From Heloderma charlesbogerti (Eukaryota; Chordata; Lepidosauria; Squamata; Helodermatidae): a DNA stretch of 64,000 bases. Below the pieces are notes generated by a model. The model did no database searches and was not told the origin of the DNA. It saw nothing but the letters and a program-made list of their open reading frames with translations. Location of the stretch: positions 255,501 to 319,500 of the forward strand of contig JANEZZ010000303.1 in the NCBI GenBank assembly GCA_026122225.1, read 5' to 3'. This document shows positions 9,077 through 21,568 of this stretch, one piece after another (the first letter of the stretch is position 1; every line of letters begins with the position of its first letter). Position numbers and translations under genes: made by a program.

Positions 9077-10956
9077 TGGGTGTCCATCTATGTTAACTTC
9101 AAATCAAGTCTGTTTTTAAAGGAGTCTGCTTTTATTTTTACTGGACCTTGAAGTAAGAATAATAATTCAGAAAAAAAACAATTACCTTTTCTTTAAATAG
9201 TATTTTCTAACATTTTTAGTCCATTTCACTGAATCCTGCTGGCCTTTTCAACCTCTTCAAAATTCTCTTCAGTTCCCCTCAAGGTTTTAAACAAAAAAAA
9301 TGGAAGTTGGAAAGCAGGCTAAATTAACCCCTTTGCAATGAGAATTGCATTGATTGTTATTGTTCGGTGTGCACGGCTGTCTGTGCCAAGAGGTCAAATG
9401 TGTGCATGTAGAAGGAAGAGAGGGAAAAGAGGTGACAGCAGTTATCTGGCAAAATACCCCTTGTATTCATAGTTTGACCTCACCAAGCACACAACTGATA
9501 CGCCTCACTTCTTCTCCGGACAATAGCAAGCAGTTCCCTCTAGCATGGTAAAAATTGGTTATTTAGAATGCCAATGACATGAAACTTGCTTACCAAATGC
9601 ACCCTATGCCCCTTTAAAAATTAAAAAAGCAGCACCTTCTGCTACTAATATTTCACATCTTTGTGCCAGTGGTATGATAGTTACTAACTAGATAGTATAC
9701 CTTAATTGGGCAGAGGGTGCTTAGAGGGGCTACAGGGTAAGGGCACATTCAGGCAGTAACTGCCCAGTGTCCAACAGAAAATGTGAAAGGTGCCCCAGAA
9801 GCAAGGCTCAGTAGTGCAGCAGGAAGTGAGCTGGTCATATTAGCTTGTGCACCAAGCCCTGAGCTCTGGCCAGACAAAGAACCTGAAGTGAGATGAGCCA
9901 GACCTAGGGCTCTATCACAGATCACACTGGTGGAGAATTCCACATCAGTGCCGGTTCTTTCCCCACCCAGTATCGTTGCAGGACTGGGTCGTTCACTTTA
10001 GACGGCTGTTCCTGTCATGTTATTTTTCATTTCTTTCCTTCTCACGGGGAATGGGGGGGGGAACATTCCTCAAAAAAGCATTACACATGCTTCGGGGGTA
10101 GCAACAGCTCCTCCCTGGTTCCTGCCCCTTTCCCTCCCTTCTACATTATTGATGGATGGAGACAGCAGACAGTCCCCCCACAGATCTCCCCACCTCCCCA
10201 TTCAGTGTTTTTGACAATCTCTGCTGTTTACTCACTGGGAATGCACAGCAGGGGGAATCCCAGCAGGTCAGAAGACCGACCTGCTGCTCTGCTGCATTGC
10301 CGCTCTTCCATTCTGCTGAGCTGGTGTCTTGTTCAGAATGCTGCAGGCCAAAAATGGCAAGGACCCAAAGCGATGCAGGCACGGGAAGGCCACACGCCCC
10401 ATAGCCCATTGTCATCACCTTTGCCATCATGACCGCACCCTCAACAGCCCAAAACAACTACCCACAGCTGCCAACACACAGTGGTTCATTTGTGCTAGGG
10501 GAGAAATACACGGGGAGGTCATGGTGCTCCATTTGCGCATACTTGGAAAAATACAATTTTTCCATTTGAGGAAAACACGGGATGGGTGGGTCGAAATGGT
10601 GGGATAATGACTGGACAATGACAACGTCATGTAATGGGCCTGCACAATTCAGTGAATGGCCAATCATTAATGTGCAATAAACTTGAGGTGTAGAGATGCC
10701 CTTAGAAGAGCCCCAGTTGGTATTCTCAGCCATTAATAAGGGCTGGAAGGGAATTTGATCGTTTGTAGTCTTAGAATCAGTCTCTCTCTCTAAAGACTGT
10801 AAATCATTGCTTTCTAGACATGCCATTCACAGGACAGGATAAGGATGGAAGAAGATGCCAAGGCTGGAGAGCGGGGGGGGGGGGGCGGGGGGAGGTACTC
10901 ATGAATAGGATGTGTTAACCAACAAGAAAACATAGAAAAAGGGAATGCAAGGATAA
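9077..10956. other. unassigned, with one repeat-family match near 10490-10700
   Basis: Bases about 10490-10600 (GAGGTCATGGTGCTCC and GGAAAACACGGGATGGG) resemble the end of the insertion at 28610-29320, so a related element probably ends near 10700. A long G-run lies at 10870-10890. No gene recognised. Confidence 0.4.
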
Positions 10957-11271
10957 GTGGGTTTTGAAGGTTCTGATGAGGAGTTTGAAGGAGACATGGA
11001 AGAAATCCTGCAAAGTATATTATATGCCTTGTTTGAAAATCTTTCAGTTCCAGTACAAATTATTGACACTGCATATGACTTTGGGATTCCTTTATCCTTC
11101 ATTTTAGACTGTTACAACATGAGTCCAGATCTGGTGTGGTGTGGAGTTGTATGCAGTAGAAGTTTCATTTGGGATGATTCAGAGGATGGCTTTGATTGCA
11201 TTTGGAATATGAATAATCATACTTTGACAGTAAGAGGCATTTCTCCTGATAACAGATTGCCTAAAAACTAA
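10957..11271 (+). other. unidentified 104-codon open frame (possible coding remnant)
   Basis: The frame opens at a GTG; the first in-frame ATG is about 13 codons in (10996). It ends TAA at 11269-11271. The product would be acidic at its start (SDEEFEGDMEEILQS), with a C-rich middle (LVWCGVVCSRSFIW) and a terminal NMNNHTLTVRGI. No reading-frame break occurs over 315 bp, and the sequence is not part of any repeat I recognise here. No splice sites, poly-A tract or target duplication clearly mark it as an exon or a processed copy. I do not recognise the protein. It may equally be chance. Confidence 0.25.
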
Positions 11272-13574
11272 GTCTTGGTTTACAGACTGACATAACACAT
11301 GGATAGAAGTACATGTACATTTGGAATTCTGTGGGGTTCCTTTCCATCATCCATGAGAACAGGTGACCAAGCTGGGAGAGGTTTCAGGTGAAAGAACAAT
11401 GCTTTTAATAGACACAGCTGCTAAGGAGGATTAACTAGTGGGAACAGCAGTAACGATGGCCAAAAACACTGGGTCAGGAAATAGTAGGCAAACCAGCCTG
11501 ATGCCTCTGATATCCTGTTCATCTCTTCTGAGTGCTGTTGGAAGTGAGACCCTTTCCTTCTCCAGAATTCCAGCTATCCAGGGCAGAATCTCCAACCACA
11601 TGTTTCCCAAGTGTACAAACTAGAAAGCAAGCCACAACTTAGAAGTCAGTATCTGCAAGTAACACTGACTACAGAACCATTGTGTCCTGGTAACTGGAGC
11701 AAAATTGGTTGCCTTTGACCCCATCAGAGAAATCCTTACTGAGGAGTAACTCCTGCTATTAAAGCCTAGCACAACATTCTGCTGATTGTGAAAATACCCT
11801 CGCATGACACCGCTATTATGTACTGAAGACTGGGTCCAACTATGTGAATTAACTTGTTTTGTATAATTTATTCTAAATGCAGAATCATCCCCCACTCCTG
11901 CAGTTTAAAGGACTATCCAGCCAAATGCCTTTGTTCTCCAAGTGACCAACAGTGAAACCTTGCCATCTGATTCAAACGACCTCAGTCAATTTAATTCTGA
12001 ACTCCTATGTAGGGTGAAGTAGCCTGTGTGTTTTGAATGCTTGCAAGCACACAGTTTGTCCATTAAAAAGGTAGCTGTTAAATGATTCTCTATTCTTCTT
12101 CTGTGAGGACGAACACTGCTAGAAACAGCATGGTTCAACAAAACTTCAATTAAATTAAAATCAGTTTTAACCAATATACTACTATGTCAAAACAATGTTA
12201 TTCTAAAGCTGGAAGCCCCCTAAATTGTTAAACAAATATGAAGAGGGGGAAATCCCCCTAACAATTCATTTTGAAAAGGAAATAACATTACTATCATACA
12301 GAGCCAATAAAATGACATCTAATCCTTTGGGGAAATCCAAACAGCAATGAAGTGAAAGTGAGTGCAGATTAACACATCGTAAATCCATTTACAACCACGC
12401 ATTGTTTACACAGTGATTTGCCAGTGCCTGCTACTCTTCGATCAATCTTTAATTGAAACTGGCTTTCCAGCCCATGTCCCATCCAAAAAGGTTATCTTTC
12501 ATTCCCTCAATAGATATTAACTGATTACATCCCAAAGACATGATTAAATCAAGTGCAGGTGTCCAAACGAAGATAGTACAGATAAATGGGGGGAGGGGTT
12601 GGGTTGTTCTCCAGTGGACTGCAACCTTGGTAAATTAAAAATAAAGATTAATAGCTCTATCCTATGCCATGCTGCAAAATCCATTGGCTTCCAGTGGCCC
12701 TGTCTTGATTCCTAGGATAGAAGCCACTGCCATTGCACTACCAGGGTTCCATCCTAGCCCTATGTCCTATGGAGGGGCAGCTCTGTGATAAAATACACAT
12801 GACAGGGTGATGAAGCTGCTGTCTGTCTACTGTGACAGATTCAAAAAATTATTAGAGAGGCCATAGATGGTACTGCTGCATAGACACAAATCTGTGCCTA
12901 CTATTTGCTTTTCCTAGCACTTAGGAGACTGGCAGGGAGGGTATCCAGGACCTCCACCTCAGTGGACAAGGATCCCAAGTTAACATATCAAAGACAGGCC
13001 TCAGTTACAGAAGGGCGTCATAAGGTTCCCACCTCCTTAGAACCTAGTTCTCCAAAAAGGCCCCAGGGACTAGCTACCCTATGTTCAGAGGAGGTTGTTC
13101 TGCCATCCTTGAATTCTCAGGACTCTAGCCATGAAGATACCACCACTATGCCACAGTCATTTCCATGTCACTGCAACCCAAGTCTGCTGAAATAGACCAG
13201 GCTAAGCGGTACCCTTCCAAAATGCAGTCCATTTAATTGGGTTGGGAGCCTTGCCAACAGAAGTAGTAATTACTGATAATGGCCTCTTCAAGGCCACTTC
13301 TGCTCACAGCAAGCTGATAAGAAGTTTGTCCAAAAAGCCATTTGTCAAGTGGTCCAAAAGTCATGCCAGGCAAACTTTTGAGCACAGTATCCGGACAAGA
13401 GTGAACCATGAGGCAGGTCAGGTCCAGTCTGAAAAAGTCCAAGAGGTTCTGGTTTCCATGGCAGAAGGTCAGGATCGCTGAAGACACACAAGCACTACAA
13501 ACATGTCCATATGTTGTGCTCAGCAGGGAAGTTCAGGCCCTAGGCTAGCTTTTAGAGCAGCAACAGCTGGAATA
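11272..13574. other. unassigned sequence
   Basis: No recognised family. Bases 12905-13500 have a less AT-biased, possibly once-coding look (serine- and proline-rich short frames). They abut hAT-like unit B1, so they may belong to an element that B1 entered. I cannot name it. Confidence 0.35.
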
Positions 13575-13582
13575 TGCCCAGC

Positions 13583-14265
13583 TAGGGATGTACAGAAAGT
13601 ACTTACCTTTCCGATCCAGGGCATCCGCGGTGGGGGGGAGGCGCTCCGTCCCTCCCCCTGTAATCCTCCCTGGCTGGCTTCGCTCCACGGCGACTCCATG
13701 GAACCGCCAGCTGGGGCCGCCCACAGCCGGACTTCTGTCCGCTGCTGGGCTGCGCCAGCCGCAAATGGTGGCCACCGTAGCGGCTGCCATTTGCGTCCTT
13801 GCGGAGGCTGTGATAAACTACATAAGTATCTACGTAGCCTATCACAGCAAAAGGCAGGGACGCAAATGGCGGCTGCTACGCCATTTGTGTCCCTGCCTTT
13901 TGCCATGATGGGCTACGTAAATATATACATAGCCTGTCACGGCCTCCACAGGGATGCAAATGGCGGCTGCTACACCATTTGCGTCCCTGCCTAGCCGTGA
14001 TAGGCTATGTAGATACTTACGTAGCCTATCACAGCTTGGCAGGGATGCAAATGGCAGCCGGCGTAGCAGCCGCCATTTGCGGCCACAGCCCAGCAGCGGC
14101 CAGAAGACGACCTGGAGCCGCTGCCGCCGCCAGGTTGGCTCCGTCTCAGGGGGATTCCACAGGGTGGCGGGGGAGATTGCCCCGTTCCACCACAGACTCC
14201 GGGGGGCTGGATGCTAAAGAATCCGGCCGCATTGGAGTCCATGGCGGAGTTTTCCAACATCCCTA
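13583..14265 (-). mobile_element. palindrome-packed hAT-like element, unit B1
   Basis: The left end TAGGGATGTAC and right end AACATCCCTA form the family termini. Relative to unit A it is inverted: the GTAAGT-bearing end lies on the left. Flanks TGCCCAGC (13575-13582) and CTCCCAGC (14266-14273) agree at 6 of 8 bases. The inside alternates two hairpin types three times: the GATAGGCTACGTA type (about 13808-13848, 13903-13940, 13995-14036) and the CAGGGACGCAAATGGCGGC type (between and after them). Unlike units A, C and D' it lacks the AAATAAGG and GCAAATAGCG modules. Confidence 0.78.
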
Positions 14266-14273
14266 CTCCCAGC

Positions 14274-14902
14274 TGCATGTACGAAAGTCACTTACCTTTT
14301 CGAAGGGTGACATTCACGGTGGGGGGGAGGTGTTCCGTCCCTCCCCCCGAAATTCTCTCCAGCCGGCTCTGCAGAGATTCTGCGGAGCCACCGGCCGGGG
14401 CTGCCCACAGCTGGACATCCAGCCACTAGGCAGCCTGCAGGGACGCAAATGGCGGTGGCCACAGCCGCCGCCATTTGTGTCCCTGTATTTTGCCGTGATA
14501 GGCTACGTAAATATTTACGTAGGTTATCACGGCCCCAAAAAAAGGGAATGCAAATGGTGGCCGCCGTAACCACCGCTATTTGTGTTCCCTTTTTTTTGCT
14601 GTGATAGGCTACGTAAATACTTACACAGCCTATCACAGCTTCCGCAGGGACGCAAATGGCATCCCTGCATTAGCTGTGATAGGCTACGTAAGTATTTATG
14701 TAGCCTATCACGGCTATAGCAATGAAGTGAACGGCAGACGCGGATGCGGCCACCATTCGCAAGTCAGCGCGAACGGCAGCAAGTAGGTGTCCCATTTCGC
14801 GCGCCTTTCGCAGGGTGGGGGGCTTCGTTCTGCCACAGATTTCAGGGGGCCAAATGCATTCAGCCTCACCGAGATCCGTGGCGGAATTTTCTGACGTCCC
14901 TA
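14274..14902 (-). mobile_element. palindrome-packed hAT-like element, unit B2
   Basis: The left end is decayed (TGCATGTACGAAAGTCACTT, matching the family end after TAGG). The right end is GACGTCCCTA. It starts immediately after the right flank of B1. The inside alternates CAAATGGCGGTGGC hairpins and GTGATAGGCTACGTAAAT hairpins (for example 14489-14533, 14598-14640, 14669-14716). A GGAATTTTCTGACG end matches the GAATTC end of unit A. A target duplication could not be confirmed. Confidence 0.72.
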
Positions 14903-14910
14903 CTGCACTC

Positions 14911-17839
14911 ATTAGTGACCTTTCTGGCAAAGCTGACTATAAAAGGGAGATTTTACAGAGCTGAATTCCCTGCTTGTAACTGGGCACTTTTCTGGAGAGG
15001 CTGGGTTTGTTACCTATATTTCATTCTTCATCCACTCTCAAGGTCTGAGGGTCTGGCCATGTCTGGCTCTCAATCTGAGTAATTCTGGGATGGAGGAATC
15101 GGAGGAGGAAGGTCCCTATCAGGAGCCCCCACCAAGGGAAATGAAGATGGGCCTGCCTCTTCTTCAGCTGTACAAGAACTATCCTCTCGTGAAGCTGCCT
15201 CTGGAACATCCTTGAGGCAAGCTCATGAGCTCAGGTAAGGCAAGTTCTTCAGTGGAAGAAGACTCGGGGGGGGGGGATGACACCAGGGCCCTTTAAGAGA
15301 CATGACCTCAGTCAACAGGGAGGCAGGGCTAATCAGCCTTAAGGAAGCCAAAACCATACTTAAGGCTCAGGCACAATCTGCTGCTTGCTGGAGCAACTAA
15401 CAGGCAAGCTTGTTTGACTTCCAGCCCCAGCATCATTTGGAGCTCTCTATAGTGCTGATCTATTTCCTTTCTCTATGGGAAACCTCACTCCTACTTGGTC
15501 AGAATCTGCTAAACCTGACTTGCCTTAAGTACTCAGTGTGAACTCTATGTCTTAGTGCCCAATGATGCCAGGCTGTCACTGTGACAACAGAGCTCGCTAG
15601 CTTAAACAGAACAGAGGGTAGATTAAGAGTTGAGGAAGTGGACAAGTAATATGTTAGCTGGCAATGAGGCACCTGCTATCACTTTCTTATTTGAACATAG
15701 AAGCTTACTGAAGCTTTCACATCATGCGGTCTACAACAAAACTTGGAGCCAGTCATAATGCAAAAGCACATCAGGGAACTGGGAACATCTCATGAGTAGG
15801 CTTTGATAGGCATGGCTCTATGAAAGATATTCAAGAGCACTTCAAGGGAATAGGAATTTCTAGAAAACCTCCAGCAGAAGTGAGTAGGAACTGAACGAAT
15901 GCAAGATGCACAAGAGCACATCAGTGCTCCTGCACATCTCCTACTCACTGAAATGGGGAAACAATGAAACATGGGGAAACATGAAATGTTCCCAGTAGAT
16001 TGTGCCTTGAGAAACTGAAACCAGGAGCTATCATATCTAAGACAAAGTTGCATGCATATTTATGAATCTGAAAGATGGACAAAGTGAACAAATACAATCT
16101 TGTGTACTCTTTAAAAAGCTATTTACTGGAGTCTTCTTCCCCCTAACTGATCACTTGTAATTATACAAACTGCACTCACATGGAGGCCAACAGCTAGCAA
16201 AAACATATTGCCATTTTAACGCCTTTAGATGATCAAAGCATTAGCTTAACATAATCAGCTCAAATCCATTTACCAGTGAGCCTACCACTGTGCCAAGGGA
16301 CTGTTTTCCTTTCCAGCCCTATCTATTCAGGAACAGGTGCTATAATAGTAAATTAATTAGTCTGTGGAGGAGCACCTTGTTCTCCATCTCTGCAGGCCTC
16401 GCGTGGGTCAGGGCCTTGAGGAAAATGCCATCTGGGCAGAGTTTCCCCAGAGAAACAATCAAAGCTTGCAGATTGCAAACTACAGAGGGAGGGTTCATAT
16501 GACAATTAACCTTATTAGTCTTTGTTTTAAGCAGTTTATAGTGTGTCAACATGTTGGCTCCAATAAATGATCTGCCATGCAAAAATCATCAGTGTAACTC
16601 ACTCAATGAAACGTTTTCTTTTTGCCTTCATGCAAAATCTACAAAATCCTTTAAGGGGAAAAATAACCATAAATGTTTATGCAGAGACAATAACACTCAC
16701 AGGTAATCATGCTTTAATTATAATTTATGTGAAGAAATAATGCAACCCCTACTTTCAAAACACCAGTTCTAAAAACAAATTCCAATGTACTACATCTTAC
16801 TTTCACAAGAAGGACTGTAATCTGTTCCTCCTTTCTCAGGTTTTGCAACTCTTCATCAAAACACTTACAGTAACATAATATGTATCTCTCACCTAAACAG
16901 GCTTTAAGTAGAGGAAATTTATTTAATCTTGACCATGTTCTCCACCATTGCTGATGGTGATATACCCTATTGACACAGGAGTTCAAATTGAAACCAATCA
17001 AGGAATTCACAAACAATCAAATTATCCTCATTGAAGCTACAGTCTTGCAAACACTAGCTTGTACATATGTTCAACTCAAATGAATGAAGTATCTGCCTGT
17101 GCAACATTCTGCAGAATTAGCAACACAACATTCTGGGAGTTGTTGCTGTCCCTTTCTTGCTTTTGCAGATTTCTCCATTTTTTTTAACAGAGATACTGTA
17201 AAAAAGAAAAGAGCAGCGGAGGCTGGTGGCTCCCATGTCAGTGGGGTGGTGAATCCACTCTGAGTTTCAGTCAGAACCAGTCAGAACTCTAACGGAGCTA
17301 TCCAAGGTGTGAACCTGTACTTACATAAGGACATTCCTTGTAGAATCGATCTAGTCCAGTATTCTGGATTATTCAACAGCCAGCCAGCCAGATGCCTCTG
17401 GAAGCTCCTAAGCCTAATATTGTATATATGGCCATCCCCTATTCTTTGTCCCCATCATCAGGTAGGGAAGAGGAAGAATTTTATTCAGTCCACATTTTTA
17501 AGTAAACTGACCGAATTTGCACCTCCCGGACTAATGCACAGATCAGAACACAGTTATCCTTCAGTTTTCACATTTCTCTGAATTTTATGATGTAGTTTTC
17601 AGCACAAAAGTTACATACAAAAATGTGTGTTTTAAGTAACACTGCATATGAAAATAAAAGTGAATTTTCATGCAGAATTTTTTAAAAATCACAGATTGAT
17701 ACAGAACTGGCACAGAATGGACTTGTGATTTCACACATGTGAAAATGACACAGACTGGAAATAGATAATTTGTTCATCCTTATCATCTTGTACTCAGAGG
17801 TATCAGAATAAAGAGGGCTTAATTTGATAGACCTTTCCT
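14911..17839. other. unassigned sequence
   Basis: TATAAAAG occurs at about 14938 just after unit B2. A stretch with acidic short frames (15050-15230, GAGGAGGAAGG) resembles a gag-like or 5' retroelement region but is not identified. 15500-17800 shows nothing recognisable. Confidence 0.35.
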
Positions 17840-17965
17840 TCAGGAATTTGTCTAGTCCATATTTTAAGCCTTCCCTACCTCATCTTGTAGCAGCAAATTC
17901 CATTACCGAGTTACAAGTGCAAAGAGGTTATTTCTGGCCATTCTGACAATGTAGAATACTGGCTT
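17840..17965 (-). mobile_element. old CR1-clade LINE 3' remnant
   Basis: The plus strand reads CAGGAATTTGTCTAGTCC, then TAGCAGCAAATTCCATTAC. This is the reverse complement of the CR1 region just after ORF2 (compare 21058-21150), but more diverged than copies 1 and 2. Confidence 0.6.
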
Positions 17966-18828
17966 TTAAATGATGCCATTACTATACATTTATATCCATG
18001 TCTATCTTCATTTCCTGGAGATTTTATTCACAATGATTGCTAATGACAGTTCCTTAGGGATGGCCCATAGTTGGGTTCAGCAGAGCACATGGTTTCCATG
18101 TATAAGGACCCAGCATCTCCAGTTCAACCTCTGAATTCTTTCTCAGTCTTTGGAGAGCTGCTGTCAATCAGAGTAGATTGTACTGGGGATCTGACAGTTT
18201 ATGGAAGCGTCATACGAGTGATGTCTTTCCATAGAAACTAAGGAGATCCTGCCTTTTAGTACTGAGCTTAAACAAGTACAGATAAACTCTCTATAGCCAC
18301 ATGCACACCATCTCCTTTTCTGGTGGATCACTGGGCCATGAAGAATAGGCCACTCCTAGCTCCTCTCTTTCCCTTAAGCATTTAGGAGACTCTGGTGGAA
18401 GTCTGAGACAAATGGTTTCTCAACTTCTTCTTCTAACTTTTATTGATTTATCATGAATAATACAATATCATTAACAACATCAAACATAATAAAGCTTAAC
18501 AATATAAACAAATAAAACCATGTTCCCTCATTTGTCTGCATTTCATGTTCATTAAGATGGTATGTCCAGCGTAGTCCTTATTTGCCTCTGTCTTCCACTA
18601 TTTTATTAGATCTTACCAAGTCCATGGAGGACCTTGGGATAAAAGAGACACCAGAGCTACAGGTGACACTAGATACGATGGTGCAGAAGCTCAGTCAGGA
18701 AGGGGGAATGGTGATTGTTACATGGAAGAGTGGCCTAACATACCAAAGAAAGCAACTTGTATTAGGGCTGTTCACATGACACAACAGCCCACTGTGGGTA
18801 ATTCAGCTGGTGCAAAGCCAACAGTGTT
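17966..18828. other. unassigned sequence preceding a Tc1 remnant
   Basis: An AT-rich block at 18430-18520 may be an old LINE tail. A short frame at 18582-18779 is not recognised. The expected 5' inverted repeat and N-terminal half of the neighbouring Tc1 element are not present here. Confidence 0.35.
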
Positions 18829-19323
18829 CATCGCCCTGGGAACACGATCCCCATGCTGAAGCATGGCAGTGGCAGCATCATGTTGTGAGGATGCTTTTCA
18901 TTGGCAGGGACTGGGAAACTGGTCAGGATTGACAGAAAGATGGATGGAGCCAAATACAGGGCAATTCTAGAGGAAAACCTGTTTCTGTCTGCAAGGGACC
19001 TGGAACTGGGGCAGAGGTTCACCTTCCAGCAGAACAGTGACCCTAAACACACAGCTAAAGTTACACTGGAGTGGTTTAAAAACAAGAACCTGAATGTCTT
19101 AGAATGGCCCAGTCAAAGCCCAGACCTCAATCCAATTGAGAATCTGTGGCAAGACTTGAAAATTGCTGTTCAGCAAAGGTCCCCATCCAATCGGACAGGG
19201 CTTGAACAATTTTGCCAAAAATGGTCAATAACTGCAGGATCCAGATGCACAAAGCTGGTAGAGACTTACCCCAAAAGATTCACAGGTCTAATGGCTGCCA
19301 AAGATGCTTCTACCACGTATTAA
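18829..19323 (+). pseudogene. Tc1-type transposase, C-terminal half, inactivated
   Basis: The frame ending TAA at 19323 encodes the catalytic C-terminal part of a Tc1 transposase, the DDE enzyme that cuts and pastes its own element at TA sites. Visible marks are KMDGAKYRAILEENL, FQQNSDPKHTA and WPSQSPDLNPIENLW. The second catalytic aspartate (usual QDNDPKH) is an asparagine here. Exactly 34 residues separate that position from the glutamate of NPIEN, the D34E spacing of the family. An in-frame TGA at 18886-18888 replaces the tryptophan of the usual MLWGCF stretch. The N-terminal DNA-binding domain and first catalytic aspartate are absent. Dead copy. Confidence 0.92.
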
Positions 19324-19535
19324 CTCAGGGGGGTGAATATTTATGCAACCAACAAATGCCAGTTTGTTTAATTAACTTTTGAGCCACAATAAAAAAATAT
19401 TCTGCACCTTCAAAGTGTTACGTATGTTGTATAAATCAAATGGTAACAATGCCAATTAAATTCATTTTAATTCCGGGTTGTAACACAACCAAATGTGGAA
19501 AAGTCAAAGGGGGTGAATACGTATGCAAGGCACTG
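18829..19535 (+). mobile_element. Tc1/mariner transposon, 5'-deleted
   Basis: The 3' terminal inverted repeat is intact: GGGGGTGAATACGTATGCAA followed by GGCACTG, then TA at 19536-19537, the expected Tc1 target dinucleotide. The 5' terminus is missing. The transposase gene inside is broken (see the pseudogene entry). The terminus resembles fish and amphibian Tc1 elements that end CAGTGCCTTGC, a group known for wide taxonomic spread. Confidence 0.88.
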
Positions 19536-19537
19536 TA

Positions 19538-20828
19538 ATTCAGCACTTCCATTAAACTTCCCTGAGCGACGTATAAACGTATGTTATTGTGAAGTTTTGG
19601 TGCCAAAAAAAAATAATGCCAGGCTTGGCACCTTGTAAATACAATGAAGGGAAAGGCCCAATTCAAGCAGATGATTTAAAACAACAAGCAAACACACATT
19701 TCTGAGGGTTTAATATTTTTCCCAGCTTCCAATAGAAAAGCAAAGCAGCACCCTACAGACCATGTTGGCCTAAAATAAAAAAGAAAGAAAAAAAACGAAG
19801 TCTAGCTTCCAAACCTTGGGAAATGATTTTGTTCTCCTATTGTCTATTTCTAAATCCTATGAAGAATCCTTAGACTCTTCCACTGGCGACTCTGATGTCC
19901 TTATTAGGTTAATAATGTGTTTAGATGCTTTGTCTTCCCAAACACTGCTTCTACTGACTTACATTTGGGTATAAAGTATTTGCAGACTATAACTGTTTGA
20001 CATTGAAGTCCAATAAGCTATCTCTATGCAGCAGCCTGTTTGATTATGCATTAAGGTAGTCCCTGTTGGTTAGATGTGAGCTGGGTAAGGGATTCTCTGC
20101 CTATGTACGAAGAGCCTCAGTAAGATATAATATATCAGCAAAAGTATAATAACGTTCAGAAGGCCAAATTATGCCTAATGATGCGGGTCTTGAGTGTGAA
20201 CCTCCTACTGAATTTAAAGAGAGCTGAAGGCGCAAATGCAATGGACATTTATCTTATATGTATATGCATTTCTAATATCTTTAGAGTGCAGGTATTCAGT
20301 AAAGATTTTCATTAAATCTGAACATGGTGGTGAAAACTTATCAAGGGTAAGGTTATAATCAAGTGGTTCCCCTGGGACAGAGATTATGTTACTGGCATTC
20401 TCTTTCCCTATGAGTCTGTCATTCCCTGTCTCACAGAATGTTTAATTTTTAACGTATTATTTTCTACAATTTAGCTAGTATGTCAATTTTGAATCACTCC
20501 TGTGGCAAATGGTAGCCCATCTGACCAACAAGAGAAACAAAAATATGCAAGGAATATGGGATTATGCAGGCATCTGAGTTACCCCAACCTCCACATCGGG
20601 CAAAATGGAAATGCTGCTCATTCTAAACTTTGGATGGGAGTGGGGTGGGTGGGAAGAGTGCATTCATAAATTTGGTTAGAAATTCAGCTATGTTTTCAGT
20701 GTAATAAATCAAATGAAATAATTTTTTGTTGTCTCAGATAGTTGGTAGCCTAATCAGAAACACTTTATTTGTACTCCAGACACATTGACTGAATTTCAAA
20801 GAAAGTTTGTAATGCCTGAGTTATTTCT
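19538..20828. other. unassigned sequence
   Basis: Bases 19538-19570 (AATTCAGCACTTCCATTAAA) resemble 8624-8650, so the Tc1 element may sit in a relative of the 6.6-8.9 kb repeat. Nothing else recognised. Confidence 0.35.
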
Positions 20829-21568
20829 TTTAAGAACAGAAGAAAAGCCATGTTGGATCAGACCAAGGGTCCATCGAGTCCAGCATACTGTTCACACAGT
20901 GGCCAACCAGCTGTTGACCAGGAACCCACAAGCAGGACATGAGCGCAACAGCAACCTCCCACCCATGTTCCCCAGCAACTGGTATACATAGGCTCACTGC
21001 CTCTGGTTCTGGAGGTAGCAATAGCCATCAGGACTAGTAGCCATTGATAGCCTTTTCCTCCTGGAATTTGTCCAACAACCCCCTTTTAAAGACATCCAAA
21101 TTGGTGGCCATCACTACATCCTGTGGTAGCAAATTCCATAGTTTAACTATGCACTGTGTGAAGTACTTTCTTTTATCTGTCCTGAATCTCCCACCAGTCA
21201 GTTTCATGGGATGAGCCCAGGTTCTAGGATTTTGAGAGAGGGAGAAAAATGTCTCCCTATCCACATTCTCCACACCATGCATAATTTTGTAGAACTCTAT
21301 CATGTCTCCCCTTACCCTCCTTTTTTCCAAGCTAAACAATCCTAGCTGTTGTAACCTTCTCTCATAGGGGAGATGCTCCAGCCCCTTGATCATTTTAGTT
21401 GCCCTTTTCTGTACTTTTTCCAGCTCTACAATATCTTTTTTTAGCTGTGGTGACCAGAACTGTACACATGATTCCAAGTGTGGTCACACCATAGATTTGT
21501 ATAAGGGCAGTATGATATTGGCAGTTTTATTCTCAATTCATTTTCTAATTATGCCTATTCCATGTAAC
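20829..21568 (-). mobile_element. CR1-clade LINE 3' portion (copy 2)
   Basis: The minus strand has an open 147-codon stretch (21034-21477) encoding the ORF2 C-terminus: ELEKVQKRATKMIKGLEHL, SLEKRRVRGDMIEFYKIMHG, and RTDKRKYFTQCIVKLWNLLP. This region follows the reverse transcriptase and precedes the 3' UTR. The 3' UTR (20829-21030) ends in a degraded TTCTTA repeat, as in copy 1. It is less frame-broken than copy 1, hence probably younger. RT and endonuclease are absent, so it is a truncated insertion. Confidence 0.87.

Noticed and set aside
12905..13195. Serine/proline-rich 96-codon frame as a host exon
   Set aside because: No splice sites or homologue recognised. The neighbourhood looks like an unidentified retroelement remnant, so I left it as unassigned.
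13575..14910. B1 and B2 as one hAT-like insertion with a shared 8-bp duplication
   Set aside because: The outer flanks TGCCCAGC and CTGCACTC do not match, whereas B1 alone has flanks agreeing at 6 of 8 bases and B2 has its own (decayed) left terminus.
14938..14945. TATAAAAG as a promoter
   Set aside because: A single TATA-like octamer without an identifiable downstream gene; expected often by chance in this composition.
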